A stretch of 34,001 nt of DNA from an uncultured Lachnospiraceae bacterium (GCA_934292725.1 CAKQXY010000040.1:1-34001), one strand, 5' to 3'. Positions 6,931 through 16,261 are shown, numbered from the stretch's first letter. Program-made: numbers and translations. The notes: a model not told the origin generated them from the letters alone.

Positions 6931-7962
6931 TTACTCAAATCTTGGGCGCATCGTTTCTTTCATTACGCGAAGCACGTTGCCTGATGCAATCTTGTCAATC
7001 TGGCGCGGTGTAATTCCTGCTTTTTCAAGCGCTTCAAATAAAAGTGTAAGCTGTCCTGGCTCTCCGACCTCGAGATTTCCCCCGATACCATCGAAATCGG
7101 TGCCAATGCCAACGCAGTCCTCTCCGCCAATTTCGATAAAGTGCTTTACATGACGCACCATATCGCTTATGCGGCTTGTGTTATTTCCCTGCGTATCATC
7201 CAGAAATGCCGGTGCAAAATTGATTCCTGAAACACCGCCTTTTTGGGCAAGCAGACGGATCATATCATCCGTCAAATTTCTTGGATGCGCTGCAAGTGCG
7301 CGGCAGTCTGAATGGGTGGCAACAAACGGCTTTTTTGAAATCTTTGCGACATCATAAAAGCCTCCGTCTGACAGATGAGATACATCTACCAAAATGCCAA
7401 GCTCATTCATAGCTTCTATGGCTTCCTTACCAAATGCGCTAAGACCCTTAGACATAATCTTTGGATCACGCGAGTTTGGCGCACCAAAACAGTTTTCAAA
7501 GTTCCATGTAAGCGCAATTGCGCGTACACCAGTCTTTGCCAACTGTTCAAGACGGTCAAAGCTGCCGTTTACCATACGGCCGTCCTCAACTGTAAGCACA
7601 CCAGAGATAAGACCCTGCTCCTTATTTTTCATCACGTCGTCAAAACAATATGCCTGACGAATAACATCCTTGTGAGCCGCAAAGGAATCCTGCATCAGCC
7701 TTACAGCATTTGAAAACAATTCCTCATCCGGCGGCATCTCTGGACGACCAGCCTTTAATCGTTTTTCGCGCTCCTGTGGTGTGAGCATTTCTGGACGCGG
7801 TGGGAAAAATACAGCAAAGAACTGGCACAGCACATTTGCCTCTGCCATTCTTTTGAGGTCCAGCATGGCATCTGGCATGTCATATATGTCATTTACGCCT
7901 TTTCCCAAGCCGTGAAGCAATGTGTCACAATGCATATCCGCATATTGGTAATGTAAGCTCAT
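6931..7962 (-). CDS. M19 (renal-type) membrane dipeptidase family metallopeptidase
   Basis: The 343-residue protein shows the binuclear zinc residues of the M19 family: DMHCDTL at 9-15 (H11, D13), a glutamate in the LTVEDG segment, histidines in DVSHLSD and ATHSDCRA, and the C-terminal GTDFDGI motif. There is no signal peptide or lipobox, so it should act in the cytoplasm on dipeptides, as bacterial homologues do. AAGGCAGG precedes the ATG. It lies 38 nt downstream of the SEC-C gene and 100 nt upstream of the MalY-like gene; dipeptide cleavage followed by amino-acid lyase activity is a plausible but unproven pairing. Confidence 0.93.
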   Translation of the reverse strand: MSLHYQYADMHCDTLLHGLGKGVNDIYDMPDAMLDLKRMAEANVLCQFFAVFFPPRPEMLTPQEREKRLKAGRPEMPPDEELFSNAVRLMQDSFAAHKDVIRQAYCFDDVMKNKEQGLISGVLTVEDGRMVNGSFDRLEQLAKTGVRAIALTWNFENCFGAPNSRDPKIMSKGLSAFGKEAIEAMNELGILVDVSHLSDGGFYDVAKISKKPFVATHSDCRALAAHPRNLTDDMIRLLAQKGGVSGINFAPAFLDDTQGNNTSRISDMVRHVKHFIEIGGEDCVGIGTDFDGIGGNLEVGEPGQLTLLFEALEKAGITPRQIDKIASGNVLRVMKETMRPRFE

Positions 7963-8000
7963 ATTAAACCTGCCTTTCTTTTATGTTGCCCGGTAGTTAA

Positions 8001-9158
8001 TTATTTATTTACTCTTCCGCAGCACTTCTTATATTTCTTGCCGCTTCCGCACGGACAAAGATCGTTTGGATAGATCTTCTTTCCGGCGATACGGTTCTTT
8101 ACGATTGGCATAGAAGAAGTTACAATCTCTGAAGCGTTTGCAATCTTCTTCTGACGTGATGGATCTGCCTTCTGTGCCTCTGCAGTTGTAAAGCCTCTTG
8201 TCTCTGGCATTCTTGTATTATTATACATATCCATCATAACAGTGATGAAATCGCTCATCAGCTCCTCGTTTTCCTCTGTCAGTCCAAAACGCTCCATCTC
8301 AGCGAAGATATCTTTTGGCATTGCACCATGGCGCATGATTAACTGAATATGAGAACCGATCACTGCTGCCTCGTTTTCCGGACGGCCTAAACGAACCTGG
8401 ATAAAACGGCAGAATGCAGCGTAAGAAGGTGTCTTTTCTACATAGTACGGATCTGCATAGCGAAGCAGCTCGCTCTTTGCCGGAATGTAATAGCTCATTG
8501 CACCCTGACGCTCTAAAAGCTGATGGTAATCAACAACCTCGCCTTCCTTCTTTGTGCGATACTCCTCGCTTAAGATATAACCGCCCTCGAAAAAGTACAT
8601 CTGCTGTCCGCGAACTGCCTCACGATCCTTTAACCAGCTCTCAAGCTCTGGTCTTTTTGCATTCATTCCTGTCTGACCATTTACGATAGACAAAAATGTC
8701 GTGATATCAATTGCACGATACAGATTTACACATGCCATCAGATACTCATCAAACACATCAATGCGTGCTCTCTTCTGTGCATACTCGCTGTCTGATTTGA
8801 TCTCATTATATACTGCAGCAGTCTCAGACGGTACTACAACAACGCCATCACCTGTTACAAATACAACTGGAAGATTTCTCCAATAGTAGAAGCGGCCAGA
8901 CTCCTCTGCAATAACAACGTTTTCTGCCATTGCAAGCTCTAATTCCTCAATCTCCTGCTTTCCTGCTGCAAGAAGCCATGCAGTAAGAAGTTCCTTATCT
9001 AACAGCTTTGCAGACAAAGCATCGATAATTTCCTGCTTCTTCGCCTTGGATAATACTTTTACCTCAAGTACCTGTGTCATCTGCTTTAACTCTGCAATGG
9101 TGTGCTTTCCAAGCACCTCTGCCAATGTATATACCTTGTTTTCACTCTGGTTCTTCAT
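8001..9158 (-). CDS. SEC-C zinc-motif protein with a Rho-N/SAP-like N-terminus
   Basis: The 385-residue protein ends in NDLCPCGSGKKYKKCCGR, a textbook SEC-C motif (CxCx8CC) that binds zinc as in the SecA C-terminus. The first 55 residues (TIAELKQMTQVLEVKVLSKAK begins this part) look like a Rho-N or SAP-type helix-extended-helix fold, often found on nucleic-acid-associated proteins. The middle 250 residues show no motif I recognise. It is soluble, without signal or membrane segments. GGAG precedes the ATG. It lies 37 nt after trmO and is probably co-transcribed with it. The function is unknown; an RNA- or ribosome-associated role is only a guess from the terminal domains. Confidence 0.85.
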   Translation of the reverse strand: MKNQSENKVYTLAEVLGKHTIAELKQMTQVLEVKVLSKAKKQEIIDALSAKLLDKELLTAWLLAAGKQEIEELELAMAENVVIAEESGRFYYWRNLPVVFVTGDGVVVVPSETAAVYNEIKSDSEYAQKRARIDVFDEYLMACVNLYRAIDITTFLSIVNGQTGMNAKRPELESWLKDREAVRGQQMYFFEGGYILSEEYRTKKEGEVVDYHQLLERQGAMSYYIPAKSELLRYADPYYVEKTPSYAAFCRFIQVRLGRPENEAAVIGSHIQLIMRHGAMPKDIFAEMERFGLTEENEELMSDFITVMMDMYNNTRMPETRGFTTAEAQKADPSRQKKIANASEIVTSSMPIVKNRIAGKKIYPNDLCPCGSGKKYKKCCGRVNK

Positions 9159-9195
9159 AATACTTTAACTCCATTCGATTTTTTACTTTTGCCGC

Positions 9196-9888
9196 TCAGC
9201 GAAAAATCATACCGCTTGCGCGTTCCTCTAACTCGCATACGGTAAGCACCTGCCCTTTCACGTAAAAACGTACATCAAATCCGGCAAAATCAACACCGTA
9301 ACGACGCGTCTCATCACGCTGATAGGCTGGGCGCGGATCCTGTTGAAGCACATAGATCACAGCCTCTCTCTTCTCCTCTGGAAAATGTGCCAGAAGATGA
9401 GACGGAAACTCGACCTCAAGTGCATAATCACGCACCGCATCAGAAAAACCTCCCTTTGCATCAGGGTGGCTGTCCGTAAACGGAATGTACGGCTTAATAT
9501 CATAGATTGGCGTCTGATCCATCAAATCAACGCCTGCTACATAGAGCATAGGTCCATTCTTTTCATCAAGGACAACACGCTCTAGTTTCACACAGGAAAG
9601 ACCGATATCATTCGGACGAAACGGAGATCTCGTTGCAAAGACTCCCATTCTCTTGTTGCCGCCTAGCCGCGGCGGCTTTACGGTAGCCGACCAGCCCTGC
9701 CTGTGATTCTCACTAAATGACCACAAAAGCCATATATAGCTGTATCCATCCAACCCGTACACACCCTGCGGATTGCGGTACTTCGGCTCAAATGTAATAA
9801 CACCCTTTAAGGACTCTACAAGTCCGCTCTGTCTGGGAATCCCGAATTTCGTAGGAAAATCGGTCTGTATTTTTGCTATAATCTCCAT
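9196..9888 (-). CDS. trmO: tRNA m6t6A37 methyltransferase TrmO (TsaA/YaeB family)
   Basis: The 230-residue protein has the TrmO signature GVFATRSPFRPNDIGLS (82-98) following PPRLGGNKR, and DLMDQTPIYDIKPYIPFTD further on, both characteristic of the beta-barrel SAM-binding TsaA domain. The enzyme N6-methylates threonylcarbamoyladenosine at position 37 of threonine tRNAs. The C-terminal part (ETRRYGVDFAGFDVRFYV) matches the extension that contacts tRNA. GAGG lies 8 nt before the ATG. It heads the gene run that continues to the SEC-C protein, behind an unusually compact promoter and hairpin arrangement. Confidence 0.93.
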   Translation of the reverse strand: MEIIAKIQTDFPTKFGIPRQSGLVESLKGVITFEPKYRNPQGVYGLDGYSYIWLLWSFSENHRQGWSATVKPPRLGGNKRMGVFATRSPFRPNDIGLSCVKLERVVLDEKNGPMLYVAGVDLMDQTPIYDIKPYIPFTDSHPDAKGGFSDAVRDYALEVEFPSHLLAHFPEEKREAVIYVLQQDPRPAYQRDETRRYGVDFAGFDVRFYVKGQVLTVCELEERASGMIFR

Positions 9889-9920
9889 TTTTATTTCCTC
9901 TATGTTAATTTCAGAAAAAG

Positions 9921-9945
9921 AAGCTGCCGCAAAAAACGGCAGCTT
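9921..9945 (-). terminator. Rho-independent terminator after uraA
   Basis: A perfect 9-bp stem (9921-9929 with 9937-9945) with a 7-nt loop is followed on the minus strand by TCTTTTTCTG. It lies 59 nt after the uraA stop and 33 nt before the trmO start. The trmO promoter lies on its upstream side, so it also falls at the very 5' end of the predicted trmO transcript. Confidence 0.85.
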
Positions 9946-9950
9946 ACTTT

Positions 9951-9980
9951 ATTATATGGCGAAAGTATGGTTTTTGTCAA
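9951..9980 (-). promoter_or_regulatory. Strong sigma-A-type promoter for trmO
   Basis: Exact TTGACA (9975-9980) and exact TATAAT (9951-9956) are spaced by 18 bp on the minus strand. The predicted start is near 9944, at the first base of the terminator-like hairpin. The promoter begins only 24 nt after the uraA stop codon. Confidence 0.75.
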
Positions 9981-10003
9981 TCGCTTTTGAATAGGGCATA
10001 ATC

Positions 10004-11374
10004 TTAGGCATGAATACCGCGATTCTCATCACCCTTCTCATTCATTCCAAACTCATAATCATTGCCTGGAAGAATTGCATTCAGAACAATACCTGAGATT
10101 GCTGCGATTGCAAGACCTGTCAGCGTGATGGAAGCTCCGCCGATTGTAAAGGTAAGTCCACTTGAAAATCCCAGTCCACTTACTAAAATCACTGCTGCGA
10201 TAATCAAATTTCTTGACTTTGTAAGGTCTACTTTATTTTCAACAACATTTCTGACACCGATTGCGGAAATCATACCATACAGCATAAATGAAACTCCGCC
10301 GATAATCGCTGATGGGATAGATGCAATAATCTCTGATACCTTCGGGATAAAGCTTAAGATTACTGCAAAAATAGCTGCAATACGGATAACGCGCGGGTCA
10401 TATACCTTGGAAAGCTCCAGTACACCAGTATTTTCTCCGTATGTTGTGTTAGCCGGACCTCCAACAAGTGCAGACAGAGATGTTGCAAGACCATCACCTA
10501 CAAGAGTGCGGTGCAGACCCGGATCCTCGATAAAGTTTTCGCCAACAGTTGCAGAAATAGCAGACATATCTCCGATATGCTCCATCATTGATGCAATTGC
10601 AATTGGTGCCATTACAAGAATAGCTGTCAGATCAAATTTGCATAACTGAAATGGCGGCAGACCTACCCATGAAGCCTTAGATACCTCAGTGAAAGTTAAA
10701 ATAGCAGATCCGTCTGGATTTTTTACGCCAAGTGCATTTAAAATCAGCGCAAATACATAGGAACCTACAACACCGAGAAGAATCGGAATGATCTTAATCA
10801 TTCCCTTACCCCAGATGTTTGCGATAATAATAATTGCAAGTGCAACAATTGCTAAAAGCCAGTTCTGTGATGCGTTAGTAACAGCACTTCCTGCCAGTGA
10901 AAGACCAATTAAAATGATCATTGGTCCTGTCACAACAGGCGGCAAAAATCTCATTACTTTTCTTACACCGACAATCTTTACGATCAGCGCAAGAATTAAA
11001 TATAAAAGTCCTGCAACAACAATTCCTCCGCACGCATACGGAAGCTTCTCACCCATCGTCATGTCGGCAAAGATGCCTGTATCAAGCGCTGCAACAGCTG
11101 AAAATCCACCCAAAAATGCAAATGACGAACCTAAAAATGCAGGAACCTTCATTTTGGAGCACAGATGGAAAAACAGCGTTCCAAGACCTGCACAGATCAG
11201 CGTTACCTGAACTGAAAGTCCCTCTCCCTCAAAATAAACATTTGTCAGGATCGGAACAAGAATCGTTGCTCCAAACATTGCAAACATGTGCTGTATTCCA
11301 AGCAGCAGCATTTTCGGGATTCCGAGCGTTCTGGCGTCTCTGATTCCCTTAGTTTTTTGTGATTGCTCACTCAT
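10004..11374 (-). CDS. uraA: Uracil permease, NCS2 family (UraA-like)
   Basis: The 456-residue membrane protein carries the NCS2 signature QHMFAMFGATILVPILTN in the first membrane segment, a PAFLGSSFAF stretch and, near the middle, GGPANTTYGENTGVL, which holds the conserved substrate-site residues of UraA-type uracil:proton symporters. About fourteen hydrophobic segments fit the family's 7+7 inverted-repeat fold. The uracil assignment is preferred over xanthine from the match to UraA/PyrP-type motifs. GGAAGAAGG precedes the ATG. The gene lies 24 nt after the ABC-F gene and ends at a strong terminator. No PyrR-binding leader or purine riboswitch is seen. Confidence 0.9.
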   Translation of the reverse strand: MSEQSQKTKGIRDARTLGIPKMLLLGIQHMFAMFGATILVPILTNVYFEGEGLSVQVTLICAGLGTLFFHLCSKMKVPAFLGSSFAFLGGFSAVAALDTGIFADMTMGEKLPYACGGIVVAGLLYLILALIVKIVGVRKVMRFLPPVVTGPMIILIGLSLAGSAVTNASQNWLLAIVALAIIIIANIWGKGMIKIIPILLGVVGSYVFALILNALGVKNPDGSAILTFTEVSKASWVGLPPFQLCKFDLTAILVMAPIAIASMMEHIGDMSAISATVGENFIEDPGLHRTLVGDGLATSLSALVGGPANTTYGENTGVLELSKVYDPRVIRIAAIFAVILSFIPKVSEIIASIPSAIIGGVSFMLYGMISAIGVRNVVENKVDLTKSRNLIIAAVILVSGLGFSSGLTFTIGGASITLTGLAIAAISGIVLNAILPGNDYEFGMNEKGDENRGIHA

Positions 11375-11398
11375 ATCAAGTACCTTCTTCCAATTTAT

Positions 11399-13372
11399 TT
11401 AGCCTTTTAAGGACTCTTCGAATGCATCGAGCTCGGCACTAGCCTGCTCCCATACTTCCATCAGTCCATTGAGCTCCTCTTCTTTAGCATCAACCTTCTT
11501 TTGTGCCTCCTGCAGCTTACTGTAGCTTGCTGCAATTGCAGGATCATTTAATTCATCCTGTAACTTTGAAAGTGCCTCCTCACAAACTTCAACTGCTGCC
11601 TCGGCCTTCTTGACCTTCGCAGACAAGCGTGAGCGCTCCTTTCCCGGATTAGCATAAAGAGTCTTTGGTGACGCAGGTGCAGCTGTCTTTTCTTTTTCCT
11701 GCTCTATGGCAAGCTTTGCTGCCGGTGAAACAGCTGCATATTTGCCAAAGCTTATCTGATCGTCCTTGTCGGCTGTCGCCTCTTCGTACTGCTCATAGCC
11801 AAACGGATAATATGTCGTTACACCGCCGTCAAAGCTTAAAATCTTATCTGCAACCTGACGAACAAAATAACGGTCATGGGAAACAAATACAAGTGTTCCC
11901 TGATAGCCCTTTAGCATCTGCTCAAGTGCTTCCTTTCCTACAATATCCATATGGTTTGTCGGCTCATCGAGGATCAAAAGGTTTGGTTTTTTCTTTAAAA
12001 TCTTACAAAGTGCCAATCTCACACGCTCTCCTCCAGAAAGCATGCTGACCTGCTTAAACACATCATCACCAGTAAAAAGGAATGCACCAAGAGCATTTCG
12101 CACCTCTGTCTGCGTCAGGTTCGGATATTCTGCCCAGTAGTCATCCATGACGGTGGCATCACTAGTATAATGTGCCATCTGCTGATCAAAATATCCAATC
12201 TGCACACGAATGCCATACTGATACTCGCCGCCAAGAGGCTGAATCATCCCCATCATTGTCTTTAAAAATGTAGACTTACCAAGGCCATTTCCTCCAACAA
12301 TACCAAGCTTTTGGCCTCTCTCAAGTGTAAGATTTACCTCTGAAAGAACACGGTCATATCCAATCTGAAGATTTCTGGCAGTAAATACTTCCTTTCCTGT
12401 CTCAACCTCAGGCTGGAAATTAGCGTGAAATGCCTTTAGATCATAGCGCTGCGGCGGTGCAATCTTTTCCATATGCTCAATCTGTTTTAGCTTTGAGCGT
12501 GTCATTGCAACCTTTGTAGGCTTATTTTTAAATTTTTCTACAATCTCCATCAGACGCGCAATTTCCTTTTGCTGTGCCTGATAATCCTTTTCCTGCTTAT
12601 CCCATGCTGCTTTTTTCTGCTCCACAAAGGACGTATAATTTCCACTGTAGCGATGTGTGATTCCATACTCAATCTCATATACTGTATCCACAATACGATC
12701 CAAAAATAATCTATCATGAGATACGATAACAACAGCCCTATTATACGCCTTTAAATAATTCTCAAGCCATTCAATTGTCTCGATATCAAGGTGGTTAGTC
12801 GGCTCGTCCAAAAGAAGAATATCCGGCTTTGAAAGAAGCATCTTGATAAATCCAAGTTTAGTCTGCTGTCCGCCTGAAAATTCCCTAAGCGGCTTTTTCT
12901 TGTCAGCTTCGGTAAAGCCAAATTTGCGAAGCATAGTCTCATACTCTTTTTCATAGTAGTAGCCGCCCATATCAGTAAACTGCTCCTGCATCTGGGTATA
13001 GATACGGATATTTAACTCAGATGGATCTGATTCCATGATCTGGCGCTGTGCTTCTAGCTCGCGCTGCTTTTCGCGGTACGGCTCAAACACCTTTCGCACC
13101 TCAGTCTCCATAGAAATTGTCTCATCTGCAAACGCGATCTGCTTTAAATAACCGATCACCGGATTTCCGCTCTTTGCGATATAAATATCCTCATCGCTAT
13201 CTCGCTTCTCAAGTGCAACTTCACCCTCAATCAGCTTTAAAAGAGTTGTCTTTCCGCAGCCGTTTCTTCCAACGACGGCAATTTTCTGTCCGGCGTTGAT
13301 TTCAAAATTAATATTCGTTAAGATGGTGTTCGCCCCATAAGAGACGGCACCATGATTAATCATGTATAACAT
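11399..13372 (-). CDS. ABC-F family ATPase (translation factor type)
   Basis: The 657-residue soluble protein has two ABC domains and no membrane segments. The first has Walker A GRNGCGKT (35-42), signature FSGGQQTKLGF and Walker B DILLLDEPTNHLD; the second has Walker A GGNGLGKS, signature LSGGERVRLAL and Walker B NLLILDEPTNHMD. Between them lies the charged P-site tRNA-interaction linker (KKAAWDKQEKDYQAQQKEIA and following). The last 80 residues form a coiled coil (KVKKAEAAVEVCEEALSKLQ). ABC-F proteins act on the ribosome E site in translation or antibiotic protection; this one looks like the housekeeping Uup/YdiF type. It lies 33 nt after the arabinofuranosidase gene and 24 nt before uraA. 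Confidence 0.93.
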   Translation of the reverse strand: MLYMINHGAVSYGANTILTNINFEINAGQKIAVVGRNGCGKTTLLKLIEGEVALEKRDSDEDIYIAKSGNPVIGYLKQIAFADETISMETEVRKVFEPYREKQRELEAQRQIMESDPSELNIRIYTQMQEQFTDMGGYYYEKEYETMLRKFGFTEADKKKPLREFSGGQQTKLGFIKMLLSKPDILLLDEPTNHLDIETIEWLENYLKAYNRAVVIVSHDRLFLDRIVDTVYEIEYGITHRYSGNYTSFVEQKKAAWDKQEKDYQAQQKEIARLMEIVEKFKNKPTKVAMTRSKLKQIEHMEKIAPPQRYDLKAFHANFQPEVETGKEVFTARNLQIGYDRVLSEVNLTLERGQKLGIVGGNGLGKSTFLKTMMGMIQPLGGEYQYGIRVQIGYFDQQMAHYTSDATVMDDYWAEYPNLTQTEVRNALGAFLFTGDDVFKQVSMLSGGERVRLALCKILKKKPNLLILDEPTNHMDIVGKEALEQMLKGYQGTLVFVSHDRYFVRQVADKILSFDGGVTTYYPFGYEQYEEATADKDDQISFGKYAAVSPAAKLAIEQEKEKTAAPASPKTLYANPGKERSRLSAKVKKAEAAVEVCEEALSKLQDELNDPAIAASYSKLQEAQKKVDAKEEELNGLMEVWEQASAELDAFEESLKG

Positions 13373-13405
13373 TGCAAAACCTTTCCTGCAAAACGTCTGT
13401 TTTTA

Positions 13406-15814
13406 TTATTGGCGGATTCTAAGAATGGTCAATGAATATGGCTCAAAAGTGCGCGTAAATGTGCCGTCTGGAATAGTTTCCTCGCTCACAGCCGGAACAA
13501 CACATTTTTTATTCTCCATTGTATTTTCATCAGACAATGCTGCAGCCATCTTCTCTACAAGCACGTTATGTGTGCCATTTACACCATCAAGTGCAATCTG
13601 CGCTGTCTGTGAATTTCCAGTAATGTTTACCGCCTTTACAATCACATCACCAGTTGTCTCATCAAGCGCTGCAGATACATACAGTGGCTTTGGCACAGGA
13701 ATCTTGTCAATTGTATCAAGATATTCCTCACCATCCACATAGACCTTCATAGTGCGATCCTTTACAACAAGCATCAGCTCATACTCATGATCCTTCTCTG
13801 CCGAGAACATTGCCTCACTTAAGCATGCTCCCCTGCCGTTTTTAAAATGCTCCATGCTGATGTCCAGATTCTGCCAGCCGCCAAGCGTCCAGAGCATATG
13901 ATCAGATGCTTCTCCAAGATAAACAAGAAAGCCCTTTTTGCCTTCGGTCTCTTTTGCCTTCATGGTAAGCGTATAATTTGTCCAATCCTTTGGAATTACA
14001 CCAGTCTCGACTGCATTTTCATAGGAAGCAGCACAATTTTCACTCTCAGTTCCGCATACACAGTCTGTAAAACGATGCAGCTTTCCTGTATCATGATTTT
14101 TCACTGTCACCTCAAAGAACACACCCTGTCCCTCGTTGACTAACACACGAATTGGACCGCTTATAGTCTTTGCGCTTTCGCGGATTTTTTGTTCTGCCAA
14201 AAGGCGCGCAGTCTGCTCAAGTTCTGGCTCTGTAACAGTAAAATCTAAGCGATGTGTTCCCTGATGGCGCATAAACATACTCTGAACATAATAGTTCACA
14301 GAGCCATACACCTGATGATTATCAAACCAGATCATATCAGGACGCCAATTTACGTAATCCACATTTGCAAACATCGGCGCATAGCATGCCAGTCCAACTG
14401 CATGCACATTTTTCTCAAGGCCTGTCATAAAGGCAGCCTCAGCAAGACCATTCTCCCACTGATTGCCCCATGAAGCATACTCACCCAAAAATACCTTTGG
14501 ATCAGATGATAGGAAATTGTCATAGCGATCTACATTTGCGATCATCCAGTCGGTATTCATATAGTAATGCTCATCGATCAGATCACAGCCGCATTCTCTT
14601 GCACTTGCCCATCCGCGCTCATACTCACCGCCTGCGGCAAATGGACTTGCTGAGCCAATCAGCTTAATATCAGGATATTTTTCACGTATTGCCTTATGAA
14701 AATATGGATAGCGCTCGGTAAAGCCCTCGCCAACCTCCTCATTTCCAATTGCCAGATAATGTAATCCAAATGGCTTTGGATGACCCATATCGGCACGCTT
14801 CTTTCCCCAAACTGTCGTCTCATCGCCATTTGCAAACTCAATAAGATCAAGTGCATCGTCAATCCACGGACCAAGTTCATCAAGCGGAACCTTTCTCTGA
14901 TGATGCGGATCGTATGCTGCCGGAAGTACTGGAAGCGGCTCTGCACCTATATCCTCTGCCAGCTGGAAATATTCATAATAGCCAAGACCAAGTGTCTGAT
15001 TATATCCCCAGTTATTTCGTCTCGCCGGGCGCTCCTCCACAGGTCCAATCGTATTTTTCCAACGATACATCGAATCTCTTGCATTCTCATCAAGCTGTCC
15101 GTCATGTACAAGACAGCCTCCCGGAAAACGTATGAACTTCGGATGCATTGCTTCAAGCATCTCGCATAGATCTTTTCTCAGACCATTTGGGCGGTTCTTA
15201 TATGTGTGCGCTGGAAATAGTGATACAAAATCCACTTCCACACTGCCCGGTGTCATGCAGACAAGCGCCAGATTTGCATCTGTGCAGCTTGTGCCTTCTG
15301 CAATTTTAAGATCTGCCGTATACTTTTTCCAATCAGAAGCATCTGCTGTAAGCTCACATGATGCATAGATTTGTCCTTCTTTTCCAATCAGACAAGCCTT
15401 AACTGTCACTGGCTCATCTACTTTTCTTAAATAACAGGAAAAATGATATGTTTCCCCGCCCTCAAGTGCAATTCCACTGTTAAAGCCTAGGTTTTTTACG
15501 CCTGCGGCTGCCGAATTTGCCGTTATACGAAGATAGTGTGGGTTCTTTTTCGTATAAGGACTATCTGTCAGAATGGTAAGTGAAACATCTGCTGCGGCTG
15601 CCTGTCCATTTTTTTCATCTAACTGACAAGGCATCCACGCATACAGTGCATGATACTTTTTATTGTCAATCGGATCAAATTCAAATGCACGGTTCTGGAT
15701 CAGCTCTGCATAAAGTCCGCCATCTGCCGCATGATTAATGTCTTCAAAAAAAATACCGAAGAGATCGCCTGTTGCTTCTCTTTTTTCCTTTGTGTGAATC
15801 TGAAATGTCTGCAT
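13406..15814 (-). CDS. GH51 alpha-L-arabinofuranosidase, intracellular
   Basis: The 802-residue enzyme starts with the GH51 segment GIFFEDINHAADGGLYAELI (20-39). A carbohydrate-binding-like beta domain (about 60-200) precedes the TIM barrel (about 205-500), where the acid/base is E359 in AIGNEEVGEGF and the nucleophile is E445 in FLGEYASWG. Residues about 590-735 look like an inserted jelly-roll (laminin-G/DUF1080-like) domain before the final beta strands. No signal peptide is present, so it should release arabinose from imported arabino-oligosaccharides. No sugar transporter or regulator is adjacent. It has its own promoter (15853-15881) and appears co-transcribed with ABC-F and uraA. Confidence 0.93.
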   Translation of the reverse strand: MQTFQIHTKEKREATGDLFGIFFEDINHAADGGLYAELIQNRAFEFDPIDNKKYHALYAWMPCQLDEKNGQAAAADVSLTILTDSPYTKKNPHYLRITANSAAAGVKNLGFNSGIALEGGETYHFSCYLRKVDEPVTVKACLIGKEGQIYASCELTADASDWKKYTADLKIAEGTSCTDANLALVCMTPGSVEVDFVSLFPAHTYKNRPNGLRKDLCEMLEAMHPKFIRFPGGCLVHDGQLDENARDSMYRWKNTIGPVEERPARRNNWGYNQTLGLGYYEYFQLAEDIGAEPLPVLPAAYDPHHQRKVPLDELGPWIDDALDLIEFANGDETTVWGKKRADMGHPKPFGLHYLAIGNEEVGEGFTERYPYFHKAIREKYPDIKLIGSASPFAAGGEYERGWASARECGCDLIDEHYYMNTDWMIANVDRYDNFLSSDPKVFLGEYASWGNQWENGLAEAAFMTGLEKNVHAVGLACYAPMFANVDYVNWRPDMIWFDNHQVYGSVNYYVQSMFMRHQGTHRLDFTVTEPELEQTARLLAEQKIRESAKTISGPIRVLVNEGQGVFFEVTVKNHDTGKLHRFTDCVCGTESENCAASYENAVETGVIPKDWTNYTLTMKAKETEGKKGFLVYLGEASDHMLWTLGGWQNLDISMEHFKNGRGACLSEAMFSAEKDHEYELMLVVKDRTMKVYVDGEEYLDTIDKIPVPKPLYVSAALDETTGDVIVKAVNITGNSQTAQIALDGVNGTHNVLVEKMAAALSDENTMENKKCVVPAVSEETIPDGTFTRTFEPYSLTILRIRQ

Positions 15815-15852
15815 GGCTCACTATTTCCTTTCCTTAATATTAGACTTAATAA

Positions 15853-15881
15853 ACCATACCACATTCTCACGAAAGCATCAA
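15853..15881 (-). promoter_or_regulatory. Promoter of the GH51 gene
   Basis: TTGATG (15876-15881) and TATGGT (15853-15858) are spaced by 17 bp on the minus strand, giving a start near 15846 and a leader of about 32 nt. I see no catabolite-control (cre) palindrome overlapping it. Confidence 0.6.
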
Positions 15882-15904
15882 CATTTTTAATTAAATTTGT
15901 GCAA

Positions 15905-15943
15905 AAAAGGCAGTTTCAGGAAATATTCCCAAAACTGCCTTTT
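15905..15943 (-). terminator. Terminator after the small lipoprotein gene
   Basis: A perfect 12-bp stem joins 15905-15916 and 15932-15943 around a 15-nt loop, with a T-rich tail (CCTTTTTTGC) on the minus strand. It lies 31 nt after the stop of the 95-residue lipoprotein gene and separates it from the GH51 promoter. Confidence 0.88.
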
Positions 15944-15973
15944 CTATTATTTTTTATCTGTAGTAATCAAAAA

Positions 15974-16261
15974 TTAGTTTGCTGCGCTTGCGCTCTCAGC
16001 CTCAGAAGATGCCTCCTCAGATGCTGCCTCGCTGGAAGCTTCCTCAGACTTAGCCTCGGTCTTAGCCTCAGTTGCCTTCTCGGTAGCCTTTTCAGTAGCC
16101 TTCTCGGTTTCCTTCTCAGTCTTAGCTTCGGTCTTAGCCTCAGTCTGTACCTCTGCCTTTGTGCTAGCTGCGGTAGTAGTCTTCTTATCAGTCTTTCCGC
16201 ATCCAGTCATCATTGCTGCTGCCATAGCGATTACTGCGATAGATGTAACGAACTTTCTCAT
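15974..16261 (-). CDS. Small lipoprotein consisting of anchor plus Ala/Glu/Thr/Lys repeat tail
   Basis: The 95-residue product has a lipoprotein signal (MRKFVTSIAVIAMAAAMMTG) with a lipobox ending at C21 (MTGC). The mature part has no folded domain: it is GKTDKK followed by repeats of TEAKTE, KATE and EEASSEAA types, only A, E, K, S, T, Q, V, D, N and G. AGGAGG lies 8 nt before the ATG, and a consensus promoter and terminator bracket it, so it is a real single-gene unit. Its anchor (CGKTDKK) and linker style match PstS of this window closely. It may be a surface spacer or a remnant of a substrate-binding lipoprotein; function unknown. Confidence 0.85.
   Translation of the reverse strand: MRKFVTSIAVIAMAAAMMTGCGKTDKKTTTAASTKAEVQTEAKTEAKTEKETEKATEKATEKATEAKTEAKSEEASSEAASEEASSEAESASAAN

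Noticed and set aside
10062..10649. Plus-strand open frame of 195 codons
   Set aside because: It is antisense to uraA; its composition mirrors the hydrophobic codons of the permease, and it has no start signal.
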